Notes: a model not told the origin generated them from the sequence alone. Positions 43,470 to 52,542 are shown, counted from the stretch's first letter. The stretch: 64,000 nt of DNA from an uncultured Bacteroidia bacterium (GCA_902791865.1 CADAXK010000006.1:1-64000); one strand, 5' to 3'. Translations and numbers: made by a program.

Positions 43470-44693
43470 CTATTCCTTTTTGTCCACAGTTGCCTGCTTG
43501 TTCGGTCTTCTTCTATAGTGCCGTCTGTTCGGACGCTTCTGGGGTGCGGTGCCGCTTGTAATATCCTTCGCTTTCTGCGGCTTTTCATCGTCGATGCCAC
43601 GCGTAAGCTTGCGGACAATCTTGTACTCCGACAGAAATTCCTTCGCCACCACGCGCAACACGGTATATACCGGGATTGCAAGCATCATACCCACAATGCC
43701 GTAGAGCGTTCCTGCCACAATTATCACAACGAAAATCTCGAGTGGATGGGCGTTTACACTGCGCGAATAGAAGAACGGCTGGAAGACAAAGTCATCAATC
43801 AGCCTTACAACAACAACCGTTATCAGCAAGCCGTAAATCTGCGGCATAGTGTAGGTGTAGAAGTCGAGGTTCACATTGGCGGCACCAATGAATGCGATTC
43901 CGATTGCCGCGCCAATCCACGGTCCGATGTACGGGATAATGTTGAGGAATCCGCAGAGCATACCAATCAGCAGCGAAAGTCCAAAGTTCTGTCCGCAAAT
44001 CAGCATTCCGATGGTTATCAATGTCGTAACCGACAGCATCTCGAAGAAAATCCCATGCAGGTAGTTCTTGATGAGCTTCGGAAGCTTGTCGAGGATATGG
44101 GTTGCCTTTTCCTCGTAGCGAGTTGGCACAAGCGCCATAATCAGGCTGCGGAAAAGTTTGGTCTCCTTGAGGAAGAAATAGGTGAAGAATGTTATCGAAA
44201 ACAACGACAAAAACAACGCGATAGCCGTGCTTCCAAGGTTGCCGGCAATGTTGCCGAGTGCCGAGAAGTTGATTACATCCTTTACATTGTCGATAACTAC
44301 CTCCTCGGTCGAAAACTCGGGCATTCCGAAGACGGGATACGAGCGGACAAACTCGTCGATTTTCTGTATAGGCTGGCTCAGACCTGCCTGCAGGCTTTCG
44401 ATGTCGATGTTCTGGAACTGTGCTATCTGCGAGCCAACAAACGGAATCGTCAGCACAACGAACAGCACCAGCACGCCCCATATAAGTATGGTGGTAATCA
44501 TTGCCGACACCCAGCGTGGCATCTGGAAGCGTCCGAAGTGAATCTTGTCGAGAAGTTTGACTATTGGACTCGAAATCGCTGCAATGAAACCGGCAATCAG
44601 CAGCCACCACACAATGTTGGAAAAATATATGCAGAACAGCACCAGTATTGCTGCGCCAATAAGTCCTATAATATATTTGCGGTATTTCTCCAT
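43470..44693 (-). CDS. AI-2E family transporter
   Basis: A 407-residue multi-pass protein with about eight membrane segments and the family blocks VKLLDKIHFGRFQMPRWVSAMITTILIW, FLNIIPYIGPWIGAAIGIAF and LIDDFVFQPFFYSRSVNAHPLEIFVVIIVAGTLYGIVGMMLAIPVYTVLRV. The C-terminal tail of about 50 residues is strongly basic (QKRPNRRHYRRRPNKQA), perhaps cytosolic RNA or protein contact. Members export autoinducer-2 or other small molecules; substrate here unknown. It shares its strand with the NapH-like gene, 4 bases upstream. Confidence 0.93.
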   Translation of the reverse strand: MEKYRKYIIGLIGAAILVLFCIYFSNIVWWLLIAGFIAAISSPIVKLLDKIHFGRFQMPRWVSAMITTILIWGVLVLFVVLTIPFVGSQIAQFQNIDIESLQAGLSQPIQKIDEFVRSYPVFGMPEFSTEEVVIDNVKDVINFSALGNIAGNLGSTAIALFLSLFSITFFTYFFLKETKLFRSLIMALVPTRYEEKATHILDKLPKLIKNYLHGIFFEMLSVTTLITIGMLICGQNFGLSLLIGMLCGFLNIIPYIGPWIGAAIGIAFIGAANVNLDFYTYTMPQIYGLLITVVVVRLIDDFVFQPFFYSRSVNAHPLEIFVVIIVAGTLYGIVGMMLAIPVYTVLRVVAKEFLSEYKIVRKLTRGIDDEKPQKAKDITSGTAPQKRPNRRHYRRRPNKQATVDKKE

Positions 44694-44697
44694 AATT

Positions 44698-45894
44698 CTA
44701 TTTTTCGGTTGTATTGTTTTCGTCTGATTTTTCCTTGCCCTTCGTATTCTTCATAAAAAGCGAGAAGAATGCGCCTGTCGGACAAAGGAAAGTACACCAC
44801 GGACGGTTAATGAATATCGAAAGCACAAGCATCACGCCTGCAAGTATCAGCACTGCCAATGAGGCAAACTGGAACTTGAATGCCGAGAAAGGCTCAAAGT
44901 TCTCGATGCTAATGTCGAGCGAAGTGCAAAGCAATGCGCCAAGTACAACAAGCAGAACATAACGCAGGTAGCGCAGCCATTTTACAACCTTGGGCGAAAT
45001 TTTCAGTTTGTGCTTTGGGTTTATTTTGCCGACAAGTTCCTGGCATGCGCCAAACGGACATACATACATGCAGTAGAACTGCTTGCCGAGGAAAAGCGGA
45101 GCCATAATTCCAGCTACAAGCACAATGAACAGGAATATTTCCATCTGCCAGTTAACACCCGAAACAAGCCATGCCGACAATTTTGCAATGCTGATGAACT
45201 GTCCGAGCCAGAAGCCCAGTATTCCGATTGATGCAAGCAGCAGCACAATGCGGAATTTCCTTGTCCTTTGCGGTTCCCAGAAGCAGAATCCAGCAAACAG
45301 CAAGAAAACCATCGAGGCGATGAAGCCCACGAGGTTGCCCATATTCTCCGTTTCGGCAGAAGTTGTGGCACTGCCGGCGTATGTTTCGAGACGAACTCTT
45401 ACCGATTTCGATATTGCCGAACTCGAATAGGTTGCGCCAGTCACAGCATCAACAACTTTTGCTTTTGCCTCGTCGGTCGAAAGACCATTCCAGCTTTCGA
45501 GGAAACCTTTTGCCACTACGCGGTCGAGGAAGGATGGCGTTTCGTTGTTGTCGAGCAGATGTACTTTCTGCACCTTGTCGTCGGGCGAAAGCAGCACCAC
45601 GAGCGGAACATTTCCAGCATAGCCCTTTATGTCGGCACAGTACGGCATCGAGAAAAGTGCTTTGCCTACCAGTTTTTCCGACTTGTCGTAAAGCAGGTAG
45701 CAATCGTTGTCGGCTGTGTATTCGTAGTACGAGAAATTTTCAACTATTTCGGCAAAGCAGGCTGTTGAGTCGCCAAGCTCTGTTATCTTTTCTGCCAATT
45801 TTGTTCCTATCTCAATGTTGAACACCTTGCCCGATGTCAGGCATATTGCCACGGCAAAGACGAGAAGTAGTCCTATTTGGATTAATCTATTCAT
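44698..45894 (-). CDS. FMN-binding / NapH-type 4Fe-4S membrane protein
   Basis: A 398-residue membrane protein. After an N-terminal signal-anchor, residues about 40-185 form an FMN-binding domain with the flavin attachment motif DAVTGATYSSSA (Thr-bound FMN). The C-terminal half has five to six membrane helices with the CxxxCP clusters CMYVCPFGACQE and CTFLCPTGAFF, as in NosR/NapH/RnfG-like proteins. It probably moves electrons across or along the cytoplasmic membrane to an unknown acceptor. No reductase partner is adjacent. Confidence 0.9.
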   Translation of the reverse strand: MNRLIQIGLLLVFAVAICLTSGKVFNIEIGTKLAEKITELGDSTACFAEIVENFSYYEYTADNDCYLLYDKSEKLVGKALFSMPYCADIKGYAGNVPLVVLLSPDDKVQKVHLLDNNETPSFLDRVVAKGFLESWNGLSTDEAKAKVVDAVTGATYSSSAISKSVRVRLETYAGSATTSAETENMGNLVGFIASMVFLLFAGFCFWEPQRTRKFRIVLLLASIGILGFWLGQFISIAKLSAWLVSGVNWQMEIFLFIVLVAGIMAPLFLGKQFYCMYVCPFGACQELVGKINPKHKLKISPKVVKWLRYLRYVLLVVLGALLCTSLDISIENFEPFSAFKFQFASLAVLILAGVMLVLSIFINRPWCTFLCPTGAFFSLFMKNTKGKEKSDENNTTEK

Positions 45895-45967
45895 TTATCT
45901 GTGTTTTATTCTGTCAATATTTTCCCCAATAAAAGTTACATTCCGCAAGAGCATCATGGTTGTAGTA

Positions 45968-46249
45968 CTATTTCCCTAGCAGCTCCGAATGAGAACCTAG
46001 CCTAAAGAGATGCAGTATTTGCAGTTCTCCGTCTTTCTTTGCATACATCAGCAACCAATCAGGAGTTACATGACATTCGCGTACTCCCTTCAATCTGCCA
46101 ACAAGTCCATGGTCATGATATTTTTCTGGCAATGGAATATCCTCTATCAAAAGCCGAATCACATTGTCAAGTTCAGCCTCATCTTTGCCTTGTTTTCTTG
46201 CTTTCTTGAGGTCTTTTTTGTATTGTGTGGAATATACGATTTCTCTCAT
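45968..46249 (-). CDS. YafQ/RelE family toxin
   Basis: A 93-residue RelE-superfamily mRNA interferase of YafQ type: MREIVYSTQYKKDLKKARKQGKDEAELDNVI, LPEKYHDHGLVGRLKGVRECHVTPDWLLMYAKKDGELQILHLFRLGSHSELL. The conserved Asp and terminal Leu-rich His region follow the family. It overlaps the antitoxin start-side gene by 4 bases and is expected to cleave mRNA in ribosomes. Confidence 0.93.
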   Translation of the reverse strand: MREIVYSTQYKKDLKKARKQGKDEAELDNVIRLLIEDIPLPEKYHDHGLVGRLKGVRECHVTPDWLLMYAKKDGELQILHLFRLGSHSELLGK

Positions 46250-46458
46250 AAGTTCCTTACGCTGTCCTTGTATTCCTCAAAAGTCTTGCATCTTACACCT
46301 TTGCCACTTTCTATTTCCTCAATAGCTTTCAATGTGGCATCAATGGAATCATCTTCCTTTTCGACGGTCTTGCGTTTCGCCCCATATTTTTCGAGCAGCG
46401 CAATGAGGTCTCGCATCAACTTGTTTCTTCCATCGTATTCAAGTGTTATCGTTGCCAT
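46246..46458 (-). CDS. Antitoxin of the YafQ-type module
   Basis: A 70-residue acidic protein (MATITLEYDGRNKLMRDLIALLEKYGAKRKTVEKEDD to FEEYKDSVRNL). It takes the usual antitoxin place upstream of YafQ with a 4-base overlap, but the sequence is not the RHH DinJ type; it looks like a short helical antitoxin with a central Lys-rich segment. Its DNA-binding mode is unclear. Confidence 0.82.
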   Translation of the reverse strand: MATITLEYDGRNKLMRDLIALLEKYGAKRKTVEKEDDSIDATLKAIEEIESGKGVRCKTFEEYKDSVRNL

Positions 46459-46516
46459 ATTTTTTCTCCTAGTTTATTTGTTGCAAATTTACATAATTTT
46501 TTCAATTATCGCCATG

Positions 46517-47221
46517 TCATATTATGAAAATACAAGGTTTTTTGTTCAAATCGATATTGGTCTTTTTCCACTCGGCGATGGATTTTGTGCAGATATACTC
46601 GTCGTCGGAAGTAATGTTTAGTGCGACACAGAGCATAGTTTGCGGAGAAAGTATTGCTTTCAGGTCGTCGAACAGACGGTTGTTGCGGTAAGGAGTGTCC
46701 ATGAATATCTGCGACTGGCCTTCCTTTCGCGAGCGAGCTTCGAGATCGCGGAGCTTGCGTGTGCGTTCGGGCTGGTCGATGGGAATATAGCCATTGAAGG
46801 CAAAGTTCTGTCCATTGAGCCCCGAAGCCATCAGAGCCATCATCATAGAACATGGACCTACAAGCGGTACGACCTTAATCCCCTTGCGATGAGCCATAGC
46901 CACAATCACATTTCCCGGGTCGGCAACGCAGGGAAGTCCAGCCTCGCTTATAAGTCCGATGTTTTCGCCATGTTCGGCTGCGTCGAGGTAGTTTGTAATG
47001 TCGGTGTCGATGGTGTGCTTGTTGAGTTCGTAGAAGGTTGTCGAGTCGATATCCACTTCACGGTTAAGCTGTCGCAGATAGCGGCGCACTGTGCGCACAT
47101 CCTCCACGATGTAGTGCTTTATGGTCGGCACCAGCGCTACAAGTCTCTGTGGCACAACCTCGTCGAGCGGAGCCTCGCTTATCTTGTTGGGTATGAGATA
47201 TAGAATACCTTTTGAGTCCAT
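46517..47221 (-). CDS. RsmI-like SAM-dependent methyltransferase
   Basis: A 234-residue tetrapyrrole-methylase-fold protein of the 16S rRNA cytidine methyltransferase (RsmI) type: GILYLIPNKI, ENIGLISEAGLPCVADPGNVIVAMAHRKGIKVVPLVGPCSMMMALMASGLNGQNFAFNGYIP, then IFMDTPYRNNRLFDDLKAIL. The family's 280-residue members are longer; this shorter version is common in Bacteroidota. Methyl donor is SAM; the RNA target is inferred. Confidence 0.9.
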   Translation of the reverse strand: MDSKGILYLIPNKISEAPLDEVVPQRLVALVPTIKHYIVEDVRTVRRYLRQLNREVDIDSTTFYELNKHTIDTDITNYLDAAEHGENIGLISEAGLPCVADPGNVIVAMAHRKGIKVVPLVGPCSMMMALMASGLNGQNFAFNGYIPIDQPERTRKLRDLEARSRKEGQSQIFMDTPYRNNRLFDDLKAILSPQTMLCVALNITSDDEYICTKSIAEWKKTNIDLNKKPCIFII

Positions 47222-47223
47222 AT

Positions 47224-49371
47224 TTACTTCCTTATCTCCATTTCATCAATCAAATGGCTTGCTCCTGCGAACTTGTCTATCAGGAACAAGGCGTAACGGA
47301 TGTCAAGAGAGATATTTCTGCACATTTCGGGATCGTACATGATGTCGCTCATAGTGCCTTCCCAGTTGCGGTCGAAGTTAACGCCAATTAGTTCGCCGTT
47401 ACCATTTATGACTGGGCTTCCAGAGTTTCCGCCAGTTGTATGGTTGGTTGCGGTGAATGCTACATGCATCTTTCCATCTTTGTCGGCATAGCGACCATAG
47501 TCCTTCTTTTCGTACAATTCCTTCAGCCTTGCAGGAACCTTGTAGTCATAAATGTCGGGATTGTCCTTTTCGATAATGCCGTCAAGAGTGGTGAAATATT
47601 CATAGTCAATTCCATCTGCTGGCTGATATGGAGTAACTTGTCCGTAAGTAACACGCAATGTGAAGTTTGCATCGGGGAAGAAACGCTTTTGCGGTTCGTA
47701 TTCCATCTGCGCCTTCATATAAATACGGTCGAGCTTATTTATGCGGGTGTCACAATCAATAAGAGCCATACGGATTTCGTTCTTGTAGATGTCCATCATC
47801 TCCTTTGCAATGCAATAAATCGGGTCTGATGCAAGCGTTTTTACCGACTTTGACGAAAGTCCGTTTACAAAATTGTCAAACTTAGTCTGATTTGCAAACA
47901 ACGACTTAGAGAAGCAGTATTCAGCAAATGCCATATATTTGTCTGATGCAGACTTTGCAACCTTGTCGATATTTAAATATGCTGAAGGCCAATATTTTTC
48001 AGGCATATTTTCCATATAAATGCGTGTCATTTCGGCAAAAAGACGGATTTCAACCTGCTCATCGTAATCCTTGTAGTTGCCCTTCGACTTCGACAGTGCC
48101 AATTCCTTCAAACTTTGCAAGCTTTCTGGTAATGCATCCTTGCACGATTCGAGCATACGCATCTGATTGGCAAACGATACTGCATAACTACCTAAACCAG
48201 CCTCAGTTATGTAGATATATGCAAGGTTCAGCGGTTTCATCTCAGCATAAACTTTTGCATAGTCGTCGAGCAAATCCTTGTACTCGGGCTTGTCGTTCGC
48301 CCACTTCTGGAAACCTTCCTCGAAGTTACGCTTAACGTTCACTGCATCAAGGCGTTTCAGTCCCTTTATTTCACCCTGCCATTTCTTCCAGCCGTTGGCA
48401 ATGCTTGCAGCCTTGTTGGAATACTGGATACGGGTAAGTTTCGACTTTTCCATGCCAGCCTTTATGACATCGAGCTTCTTGTCGCGGATGGCGATGCGTG
48501 TCGGGTCGGAATCGTTCATTACCTGTTCGACAGCCACTGCGGGAAGGTATTCCTGAGTAGTTCCAGGGTATCCGAACACCATTGTGAAGTCGCCATCCTG
48601 TACTCCCTTGAGCGAAATCGGGAAAAATTTCTTAGGAGTGTAAGGAATATTGTCATCGGAATACTTTGCTGGCTTGCCGTCCTTGCCGCAATATACGCGG
48701 AACAATGAGAAATCGCCAGTGTGACGAGGCCACATCCAGTTGTCAGTATCGCCACCGAACTTGCCTATTGCTGATGGCGGAGCTCCTACGAGGCGCACAT
48801 CCTCAAAAATTTCATTCTTAAACAGGAAATACTGGTTTCCATTGTAGAACGATTCGATTCGTGCCTGATAGTGAGTGTCTTTTACGGACTCTTCCTTTAT
48901 CTTGGCGATGTTTGCCAAAATTTTCGTTGCGCGATCACCGTCCGACATATCTGATGTTACGCCATCTAGAACCTTGTCGGTAACATCCTCCATACTTACG
49001 AGAAAAGTTACCGTAAGACCAGGACTTGCTAGTTCTTCTTTGCGGCTCATTGCCCAGAAACCATCGGTAAGGTAGTCGTGTTCAACAGAACTATGGCGCT
49101 GAATTGTTCCGTAACCGCAGTGATGGTTGGTTATCAGAAGTCCTTCGTTTGAAATCATTTCACCTGTACATCCGCCACCAAAAATCACAATTGCATCTTT
49201 CATTGATGCGTGGTTGATGCTGTAAATATCCTCGGCAGTGAGCTTAAAGCCCTTTTTCTGCATGTCGGCTATATTGTATTTTTCAATCAAAAGGGGAAGC
49301 CACATTCCCTCATCAGCAAACAAGCTGCACGATAGCAGCGTAATAATCAAGATACTAAATATTTTCTTCAT
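47224..49371 (-). CDS. S46 dipeptidyl-peptidase, DPP11-like
   Basis: About 715 residues with signal peptide (MKKIFSILIITLLSCSLFADEG). It is the S46 family: chymotrypsin-like halves with His in LLITNHHCGYGTIQRH, the Asp region DNWMWPRHTGDF, and the catalytic Ser in TGGNSGSPVINGNGELIGVNFDRNWEGTMSDI. The FDR following the Ser places Arg where DPP11 has its acidic-selecting Arg (Gly in DPP7), so cleavage after Asp/Glu is predicted. It releases dipeptides in the periplasm for peptide feeding. ATG 49371 chosen; the longer frame is unlikely. Confidence 0.93.
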   Translation of the reverse strand: MKKIFSILIITLLSCSLFADEGMWLPLLIEKYNIADMQKKGFKLTAEDIYSINHASMKDAIVIFGGGCTGEMISNEGLLITNHHCGYGTIQRHSSVEHDYLTDGFWAMSRKEELASPGLTVTFLVSMEDVTDKVLDGVTSDMSDGDRATKILANIAKIKEESVKDTHYQARIESFYNGNQYFLFKNEIFEDVRLVGAPPSAIGKFGGDTDNWMWPRHTGDFSLFRVYCGKDGKPAKYSDDNIPYTPKKFFPISLKGVQDGDFTMVFGYPGTTQEYLPAVAVEQVMNDSDPTRIAIRDKKLDVIKAGMEKSKLTRIQYSNKAASIANGWKKWQGEIKGLKRLDAVNVKRNFEEGFQKWANDKPEYKDLLDDYAKVYAEMKPLNLAYIYITEAGLGSYAVSFANQMRMLESCKDALPESLQSLKELALSKSKGNYKDYDEQVEIRLFAEMTRIYMENMPEKYWPSAYLNIDKVAKSASDKYMAFAEYCFSKSLFANQTKFDNFVNGLSSKSVKTLASDPIYCIAKEMMDIYKNEIRMALIDCDTRINKLDRIYMKAQMEYEPQKRFFPDANFTLRVTYGQVTPYQPADGIDYEYFTTLDGIIEKDNPDIYDYKVPARLKELYEKKDYGRYADKDGKMHVAFTATNHTTGGNSGSPVINGNGELIGVNFDRNWEGTMSDIMYDPEMCRNISLDIRYALFLIDKFAGASHLIDEMEIRK

Positions 49372-49389
49372 TTGAATAATTTTTAGGTG

Positions 49390-49510
49390 ACAAAGATAAG
49401 GAATATTTACGATTGGAGATTTGAAGATTTGAAGGATTTGATAATTTGATAATTGTAGCGGCGCAAAATTTTTCGCCGATTTGCAATGCATTGCGACATA
49501 TGAAATGATT
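49390..49510. repeat. Intergenic GATTTGA-type repeats
   Basis: Short repeats of the form GATTTGAAGATTTGAAGGATTTG appear between the DPP11 and Maf genes, beside a GTAGCGGCGCAAAATTTTTCGCCG hairpin. Related GATTTGA words occur near 25270, 29580 and 51110. Confidence 0.45.
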
Positions 49511-49526
49511 TGATGGGGATTCTGAT

Positions 49527-50105
49527 TTAGAATTTCTTCAGTTCCCTATACAACCTCTGCACAGGCAATCCTACCACATTGTAGAACGAGCCATTGATGC
49601 TTTCGACGGCAACCTTACCAATCCATTCCTGTATGCCGTATGCACCAGCCTTATCGTATGGCTTGAAATTCTCTATATAAAAACGAATTTCCTCATCGTC
49701 AAGATTAGAAAATGTAACTTCAGTTTTTACACTGAAACTAACCGTCTTTTCGACCGAACGAAGGCATACGCCAGTAATTACGCAGTGCGTCTTGCCACTG
49801 AGCAACTTTAGCATTTGAAAGGCTTCGGAATAGTCCTTGGGCTTGCCCAAAATCTTACCATCGACAACCACAGTAGTGTCGGCGGTGATGAGCAGGTCGT
49901 TACCTTGCAGTTCATTATATGCGTTGGATTTCTGGCAGGCAAGATACTCCGAAACGTCTTCCACCCATATATTGGAAGGCACAACTTCCTCTTCCTGTGA
50001 TGGTTTTACCAGCGAATATTGCACACCGAGCTGTGTGAGCAGTTCGCGACGGCGGTAACTTGCCGAAGCAAGCAGAATATTATATTTCGAATCAAATGTT
50101 TCCAT
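49527..50105 (-). CDS. maf: Maf-family nucleoside triphosphate pyrophosphatase
   Basis: A 192-residue Maf protein with NILLASASYRRRELLTQLGVQY, LLITADTTVVVDGKILGKPKD, KTHCVITGVCL and YDKAGAYGIQEWIGKVAVESINGSFYNVVGLPV. It hydrolyses non-canonical or damaged dTTP/UTP-type nucleotides (septum-related family). It overlaps the UbiA start by 14 bases, an arrangement found in other Bacteroidales. Confidence 0.94.
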   Translation of the reverse strand: METFDSKYNILLASASYRRRELLTQLGVQYSLVKPSQEEEVVPSNIWVEDVSEYLACQKSNAYNELQGNDLLITADTTVVVDGKILGKPKDYSEAFQMLKLLSGKTHCVITGVCLRSVEKTVSFSVKTEVTFSNLDDEEIRFYIENFKPYDKAGAYGIQEWIGKVAVESINGSFYNVVGLPVQRLYRELKKF

Positions 50106-51069
50106 TGTTTAATATTGTATGACAAAAAACTATGCTGAACGCAATTCCAATTACCATTATCCACTTTATTGCAGCACTCAAGAACGAATACTTGCGCTTT
50201 GATGTTCCGAATAGCGATATAACACCGCATATAAATGTAGGCAACAACACAAAAAATCCCAAATAAAATATTGGAGCCGATTCGTACATAAAAAAGCGTG
50301 TCTGCGACAAATAATAGTACCAGAAAAACAAAACTGCAAACACAGAAATCAAAGCGACTACAGAAATAACTACATTTGTTTTCTTCAATCCGATTTTCAC
50401 AGGGATGGAGCGCACGCCATTTAGCCTATCGCCTTCAATATCTTCGCAATCCTTCACTATTTCGCGCATAAGGGAGAAAAGAAAAGCAAATACCGAGAAG
50501 AATATTATTACCTGCATAGCCATCTTTACCGCATTTATATGACAGATGTCCCAATATGATATTGAATCTGCTACAGCAAAATATTCAGTCATTCCGACTA
50601 GCAGAGGCACGATTCCAGAAAGCATGGCAATCAGCAGATTACCCCAGAAGGCTGTTTTTTTCAGGTCGCGTGAATAAATCCATAGCAAGATAAATGCACC
50701 TATAAAAATAAATACACACCAGAATCTATGCGTGGCAACGGTTGCTGCAATTCCACAAGCCAGACCGAAAATGCTCAGCCACAAATGCAGGGCAATTGCC
50801 TTTCTTCGTGGCATTGCTACTCCGACAATCATTTTCTTGGAACGGTTTACACTGTCGATATGTACATCAAAATAGTCGTTTATGACATATCCGCCAGCTG
50901 CAATGAGCATTGTGCCTAGCATAAGCGTATAGAATCCCCAATCGGGAAACATCACATCAATGCCGTAAACCTTGAACACAGGAAAAATCACAAGCATTCG
51001 CATTGCCATCATTGTCAGTGCGATAACCAAAATATTCTTCCACCGTATTAGCCTCAAAAAATTTTTCAT
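50092..51069 (-). CDS. UbiA prenyltransferase family protein
   Basis: A 325-residue membrane protein with about eight helices and the two Asp-rich motifs NDYFDVHIDSVNR and DCEDIEGDRLNGVRS. It resembles geranylgeranylglycerol-phosphate geranylgeranyltransferase-type UbiA enzymes annotated in Bacteroidota. It probably transfers a prenyl group to a lipid-like acceptor; substrate not proven. Confidence 0.9.
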   Translation of the reverse strand: MKNFLRLIRWKNILVIALTMMAMRMLVIFPVFKVYGIDVMFPDWGFYTLMLGTMLIAAGGYVINDYFDVHIDSVNRSKKMIVGVAMPRRKAIALHLWLSIFGLACGIAATVATHRFWCVFIFIGAFILLWIYSRDLKKTAFWGNLLIAMLSGIVPLLVGMTEYFAVADSISYWDICHINAVKMAMQVIIFFSVFAFLFSLMREIVKDCEDIEGDRLNGVRSIPVKIGLKKTNVVISVVALISVFAVLFFWYYYLSQTRFFMYESAPIFYLGFFVLLPTFICGVISLFGTSKRKYSFLSAAIKWIMVIGIAFSIVFCHTILNNGNI

Positions 51070-51284
51070 GTTCGCAAAGATACAATTTTATTTTAGATTT
51101 ACGAATTACGATTGACGATTTTTATTTGAAAATTTGAAGGATTTGAGATTTGAATGGAATATATTTTCAAAATTTGTAGAAACATTGCATGCAACGTCTC
51201 CTATATTTGGAATGGTTTAAAGTTGTTTGTGATGGTTTGAAATTGCTAGCGCGAGCTAAAGGTTGTTTCAAATTGTTTGAACTG

Positions 51285-51390
51285 CATAACCTTAGAAACT
51301 CATAAACGGCGAAGCCATTGAACGGCGCAGCCCTCAACGAAGTTAAACGGTATAGCCCACCAAACGCCAAAGGCATTCAAACTTTTCTAA
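51285..51390. repeat. Intergenic mini-hairpin mosaic, copy 3
   Basis: GGCGAAGCC, GGCGCAGCCC and GCCAAAGGC cores are separated by AACG or GAAAC-like words. It has no coding potential and is homologous in pattern to the other mosaics. Confidence 0.5.
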
Positions 51391-51483
51391 CACCTTCCTG
51401 TTGAATCTTTTCTCCAAAACCATCACCACACATTAGCCACAAAAGACTTACCTTTGCTCACAATTAATATAAGGTGGCAAAAC

Positions 51484-51491
51484 TATTTTTG
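51484..51491 (+). promoter_or_regulatory. -7 box TATTTTTG of the aquaporin gene
   Basis: TATTTTTG matches TAnnTTTG; transcription from about 51498 would leave a leader of about 56 bases. A TTTG at 51453-51456 is 27 bases upstream, longer than usual. Confidence 0.45.
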
Positions 51492-51553
51492 TCACCAGTT
51501 TGTCACTTGATCACAAACATTTATACTTTATTTTAACTTTAAATTATAAGAAA

Positions 51554-52228
51554 ATGAAAAAGTATTTAGCAGAAATGATTGGAACCATGGTATTGGTTCT
51601 TATGGGATGCGGAACAGCTATCAGCCTAAGCTGTGGCACTGACACTGCATCGGTTGTTGGTACAGCCTTGGCGTTTGGTCTCGCTGTAATAGGCATGGCT
51701 TACGCAATCGGCAAGATTTCGGGTTGCCACATCAATCCGGCAATCACCCTCGGTGTTGCATTGAGCGGCAGAATGAGCTGGAAGGATGCCATCATGTACA
51801 TGATTTTCCAAGTTATTGGAGCATTCATCGGTTCGGCAATCCTATTCTGGATGACAAAGGAAGTTGGTCTTGAAGGCACTGGCGCAAACGACCTGCAGTC
51901 GGGTGTAAGCGTACTTGGCGGTCTGCTTGCCGAAATCTTCTTCACATTCGTATTCGTATTTGTAGTTCTTGCAGCTACCCACGAAAAGAACGGTGCAGGC
52001 AATGCAGCAGGACTTGCAATTGGTCTTACACTTGTACTCGTTCACCTCGTATGCATCCGCTACACAGGAACTTCGGTTAACCCAGCACGTTCGATTGCTC
52101 CCGCAGTATTCCAAGGCGGAACAGCACTCAGCAACTTGTGGATTTTCATCGTAGGTCCATTCGTAGGCGGTGCACTTGCAGCAGGTATCTACAAGATTTT
52201 CGACTGCAAGAAGGAATGCAACAAGTAA
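51554..52228 (+). CDS. Aquaporin family channel (MIP)
   Basis: About 224 residues with six membrane helices and two NPA loops: GCHINPAITLGVALSGRMSW and TGTSVNPARSIAPAVF. The sequence around the pores (AqpZ-like residues) suggests a water channel, but glycerol facilitation is not excluded. Start ATG 51554 (MKKYLAEMIGTM) is preferred to the longer frame. Terminator at 52247-52281. Confidence 0.94.
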   Translation: MKKYLAEMIGTMVLVLMGCGTAISLSCGTDTASVVGTALAFGLAVIGMAYAIGKISGCHINPAITLGVALSGRMSWKDAIMYMIFQVIGAFIGSAILFWMTKEVGLEGTGANDLQSGVSVLGGLLAEIFFTFVFVFVVLAATHEKNGAGNAAGLAIGLTLVLVHLVCIRYTGTSVNPARSIAPAVFQGGTALSNLWIFIVGPFVGGALAAGIYKIFDCKKECNK

Positions 52229-52246
52229 TTTGAAAACTTAACAGAC

Positions 52247-52281
52247 AAAAATAGGGGCGAAAAATTCCGTCCCTATTTTTT
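52247..52281 (+). terminator. Intrinsic terminator after aquaporin
   Basis: AAAAATAGGG and CCCTATTTTT pair as a 10-bp stem with a 14-base loop and a T tail, 18 bases after the stop. Confidence 0.8.
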
Positions 52282-52302
52282 GTATTTCAATTCAGCCATA
52301 AC

Positions 52303-52542
52303 TCAGATTTGGGGATAAGTATTTTCAGTCCTGCCAGCACGAATCTGCGCCATGATCTCTTCTGTGTTGCGCTCGTCGTTTTCCCAACCGCCAAAAAACT
52401 GGTCCATCTCCATAGCGACACGCTCACAGCGTTCTTCCTCGGTTTCGGATACACTTTCCACGAGTCTACGCGACAATGCCAGCCTTTCGCTTGGCGAAAG
52501 ACGCTGCGCTTTTGCCCATACATCTTCAATTGTTGTTCCCAT
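52303..52542 (-). CDS. Orphan antitoxin-like protein (addiction module component)
   Basis: A 79-residue protein MGTTIEDVWAKAQRLSPSERLALSRRLVES ending in a Bacteroidales antitoxin tail (FFGGWENDERNTEEIMAQIRAGRTENTYPQI). The family usually sits directly upstream of a PIN-type toxin gene, but here there is none: the aquaporin gene lies 75 bases away on the other strand. Start ATG 52542. Confidence 0.75.
   Translation of the reverse strand: MGTTIEDVWAKAQRLSPSERLALSRRLVESVSETEEERCERVAMEMDQFFGGWENDERNTEEIMAQIRAGRTENTYPQI

Larger units (their letters stand above)
51070..51553. other. Gene-free region before the aquaporin gene
   Basis: 484 bases. The left part has GATTTGA repeats (about 51110-51160). 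The middle (51285-51390) holds mini-hairpin mosaic copy 3, with AACGGCGAAGCC, AACGGCGCAGCCC and AACGCCAAAGGC words. A TATTTTTG -7 box at 51484-51491 lies upstream of the aquaporin gene. Confidence 0.55.

Noticed and set aside
43407..44756. Long open frame on the plus strand opposite the AI-2E transporter gene
   Set aside because: Antisense shadow; the minus-strand frame has clear membrane helices and family blocks, while this one is rich in Arg, His, Gln and Asn with no domain.
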